A program made the position numbers and the translations under genes. This document shows positions 5,037 through 6,776 of a stretch of 6,776 nucleotides of DNA, piece after piece (position 1 is the stretch's first letter; each line of letters starts with the position of its first letter). The notes below the pieces were generated by a model that saw nothing but the letters and a program-made list of their open reading frames with translations, was not told the DNA's origin and ran no database searches. The stretch spans positions 1 through 6,776 of the forward strand of contig JAEORI010000271.1 in assembly GCA_016840965.1 (NCBI GenBank). The letters are read 5' to 3'. This DNA is from Candidatus Thorarchaeota archaeon (GTDB lineage: Archaea > Asgardarchaeota > Thorarchaeia > Thorarchaeales > Thorarchaeaceae).

Positions 5037-6776
5037 CTAATCCTCTCTCTCTTCCATCAAAATTTTCCACGGGTCAATCTCTTCTTGTTGAGGAAGAATC
5101 TCCTCAGGTCTTCTTCTTCCTCGAACAAAGTGGTCCCATGCAATACCTGCAAATATCAAAGTTGCAACTCCTATGATTATCATTGCTTCTGGACTCACAG
5201 TGAAAAACGTTGGTCCTGAGGGTTCAAAGGTCAGTAAGATATTTGCTGGAACTGTGTATAATGGATTCAATTCTGGATATGGAAATATTGATTCGTTCGT
5301 GACTGCAAGATGTACGAGGCCATCACCCGTAATTGCCATGTCTACTATGAACGGTTTCTTGTACATTGGACCATAAGCCTCCGTATCTTTGAGATTGAAT
5401 ATAGTATCTTGAGAATAAATCTGTCCTGTGCGTGTGACCCTTGCTATTGTCATAGCGTGATTCACATGTCTGTATTCTAGAACAAGGTAGAGTAGTTGAT
5501 CCGGACCCACCTCAAATCTTTCCAGTTTCGGATAATCTTGCCAACCAAATCCATAGTCGATACTAAATGACCTAGTCCAACTGATTGTTCCTTCTGTGGA
5601 CCACCTTGATAATCGAAATTCCTCATCGAAAACATATGAGCATGTATAAAATCCACCGAAAGGATCAGGTGCAAAGGCTTCGTATTCCTCTTCTCTACTC
5701 CATACCTCGTTGCCATTTGCATCATATCGTTGGACAGAGTCCAGCATACCAATATAGACCTCTCCATTGTAACAGCCAAGTCCTTTTGGATACTTTACGC
5801 TATATACCGAGAATACATATTCATAATAGCTAAGATTTAACAAAGTTCTATCCCATAGCTTGTATCCCATAGAATCTAATTTTATAAGACTGTAAACAAT
5901 CCGGCTAGAATTAATAACTCCAGGGTTCAAGTACTTAAGTGAAAGCGAAAGAATGTATATTGTACCTAAACCATCCACATCCATAAAAAGAGGAATGTCC
6001 ATATTATATAGCTGTATTGAACTGTTCCAGATTTGTTGGCCATTTGAGTCGAGCTTTAATAGAATCAAGTCTACAGTTTCTGGTGATGATTGTGATGGCG
6101 AACATAGGAATATACCATCGCCTACTACTTCGACAATTGTATACATCCCATATGACGAAACCTCTTGATATGGAGTAACGTTCCAGATGGAAGTATGGTT
6201 TGAAGTCATACATCCAAGTGTGGCCTCCATAAAAGAGTAATAATCGTAACTGAGGTGAACAAACGAGTGTTCCCCCAAAGGCTCAAGTCTAGTTATTCCA
6301 TTATAGATACTCCATGATTTTGTCGTATTGAATTTTGGTGAAATTAACTCAGGAGTTAGGTCGTCTACATTGAGAAGTGCTTTTACCGAGAAATGACTTA
6401 CTGTCGCATTCACCCCCCCGTCATATACATCATTAGGGATACTACCTCCGTAATAAGCCACAAATCTCTCTGTAGGAATAAGCCCCATAAACATTGCATA
6501 ATTATCATGAGGATACATCTGAGCACCATCTTCTTCAATCGATCCTGCAAAATATTGCTTTGCCTCAGATGATGTCAGTAAAAACTGAATGTCGTAGTTT
6601 TGGCCACTCTTCAGGCCTGTAACTCTCTTAATTCTTCCAGCATAAGAATATTCGGGAGGACCTATCCAGAAATCGATTGCATACATTTCATCACCACCAT
6701 CTTGCAGTGCAAAGTCCCCAGAGCATGTTATTTGAACTGATGCAGAAATCCTAAGCGTCACTGGAGTCTGGTTATA
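5037..6776 (-). CDS. Surface-anchored beta-propeller-like protein (N-terminus outside window)
   Basis: The frame runs open to the right edge, so 579 C-terminal residues are visible and the signal peptide and start are missing; the GTG at 6761 is an internal valine. Residues 1-137 look like a beta-sandwich of unknown kind. Residues about 140-525 hold repeats of the form hydrophobic-x-K/R-h-D-x-x-G-x-x-x-W, at 239-250, 297-308, 348-359, 389-400 and, weaker, 444-455 and 514-521, spaced 41-70 residues. Such repeats are typical of PQQ/WD-like beta-propellers and suggest about six or seven blades. One membrane helix (532-548) is followed by R552-G-R-R-R and a short acidic cytoplasmic tail ending in E-R-E-D, so the bulk of the protein is predicted outside the cell. 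Nine N-x-S/T sequons (N2, N123, N150, N193, N199, N251, N289, N314, N494) fit an archaeal glycosylated surface protein. No catalytic motif is recognised; a binding, adhesion or sensing role is conjecture. The stop is TAG, 19 bases from that of the convergent GNAT gene. Confidence 0.8.
   Translation of the reverse strand, partial: YNQTPVTLRISASVQITCSGDFALQDGGDEMYAIDFWIGPPEYSYAGRIKRVTGLKSGQNYDIQFLLTSSEAKQYFAGSIEEDGAQMYPHDNYAMFMGLIPTERFVAYYGGSIPNDVYDGGVNATVSHFSVKALLNVDDLTPELISPKFNTTKSWSIYNGITRLEPLGEHSFVHLSYDYYSFMEATLGCMTSNHTSIWNVTPYQEVSSYGMYTIVEVVGDGIFLCSPSQSSPETVDLILLKLDSNGQQIWNSSIQLYNMDIPLFMDVDGLGTIYILSLSLKYLNPGVINSSRIVYSLIKLDSMGYKLWDRTLLNLSYYEYVFSVYSVKYPKGLGCYNGEVYIGMLDSVQRYDANGNEVWSREEEYEAFAPDPFGGFYTCSYVFDEEFRLSRWSTEGTISWTRSFSIDYGFGWQDYPKLERFEVGPDQLLYLVLEYRHVNHAMTIARVTRTGQIYSQDTIFNLKDTEAYGPMYKKPFIVDMAITGDGLVHLAVTNESIFPYPELNPLYTVPANILLTFEPSGPTFFTVSPEAMIIIGVATLIFAGIAWDHFVRGRRRPEEILPQQEEIDPWKILMEERED

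Noticed and set aside
6413..6419. Run of seven Cs as a possible frameshift or phase-variation tract in the surface protein.
   Set aside because: The reading frame is intact on both sides (D-G-G-V-N-A-T), and a single run of seven is too weak to argue for slippage.
6759..6761. GTG as the start of the minus-strand surface protein.
   Set aside because: The frame stays open to the right edge with plausible coding, and no signal peptide follows the GTG.
1..6776. Search for CRISPR arrays, tRNA or rRNA genes, insertion sequences, toxin-antitoxin or defence modules.
   Set aside because: No direct repeats with spacers, no cloverleaf-like segments, no transposase and no paired small genes were seen; genes 3 to 7 are single units with no shared theme.

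Overview
The window reads as a slice of a prokaryotic chromosome, most likely archaeal. A flavin/iron-sulfur oxidoreductase pair with heterodisulfide-reductase-type CCG domains would fit an anaerobe. The last gene encodes an extracellular repeat protein, rich in N-x-S/T sequons, held by one C-terminal membrane helix with an Arg-rich stop-transfer segment and an acidic tail. That architecture is frequent in Asgard archaea (for example Thorarchaeia) and some other archaea. The taxonomic placement is inferred from protein style, not from a marker gene. Two genes have clear AGGAG-type ribosome binding sites, and two others have none and may use leaderless or short-leader starts.

Layout, left to right. 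(1) Positions 1-669, plus strand: the C-terminal part of an FAD-linked oxidase, cut by the left edge. (2) 741-2057, plus: an iron-sulfur protein with two 4Fe-4S cysteine sets and two CCG domains, 71 bases downstream and probably co-transcribed. It is followed by a stem-loop and T-tract terminator at 2066-2109. (3) 2121-2684, plus: a GrpB/UPF0157 family protein. (4) 2686-3885, minus: a 12-helix major facilitator superfamily (MFS) transporter whose stop codon lies one base from the GrpB stop. (5) 3886-4108: a 223-base divergent intergenic region with a 14-base inverted repeat and weak TATA-like elements. (6) 4109-5017, plus: a tandem GNAT acetyltransferase-like protein. (7) 5037-6776, minus: a surface-anchored beta-propeller-like protein whose N-terminus lies beyond the right edge.

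The only genes that clearly work together are the first two. The flavoprotein would oxidise an organic substrate (a hydroxy acid or alcohol) and pass electrons through the iron-sulfur/CCG subunit to a membrane or thiol acceptor. The other four are single-gene units that convergent or divergent orientation separates, with no visible functional link. I saw no mobile element, CRISPR array, tRNA or rRNA, and no convincing new multi-gene system. The points most worth a second look are the VAO-like C-terminus of the oxidase, the unusual cysteine spacing and insertion in its partner, the degenerate second half of the GNAT protein, and the glycosylation-rich surface propeller.
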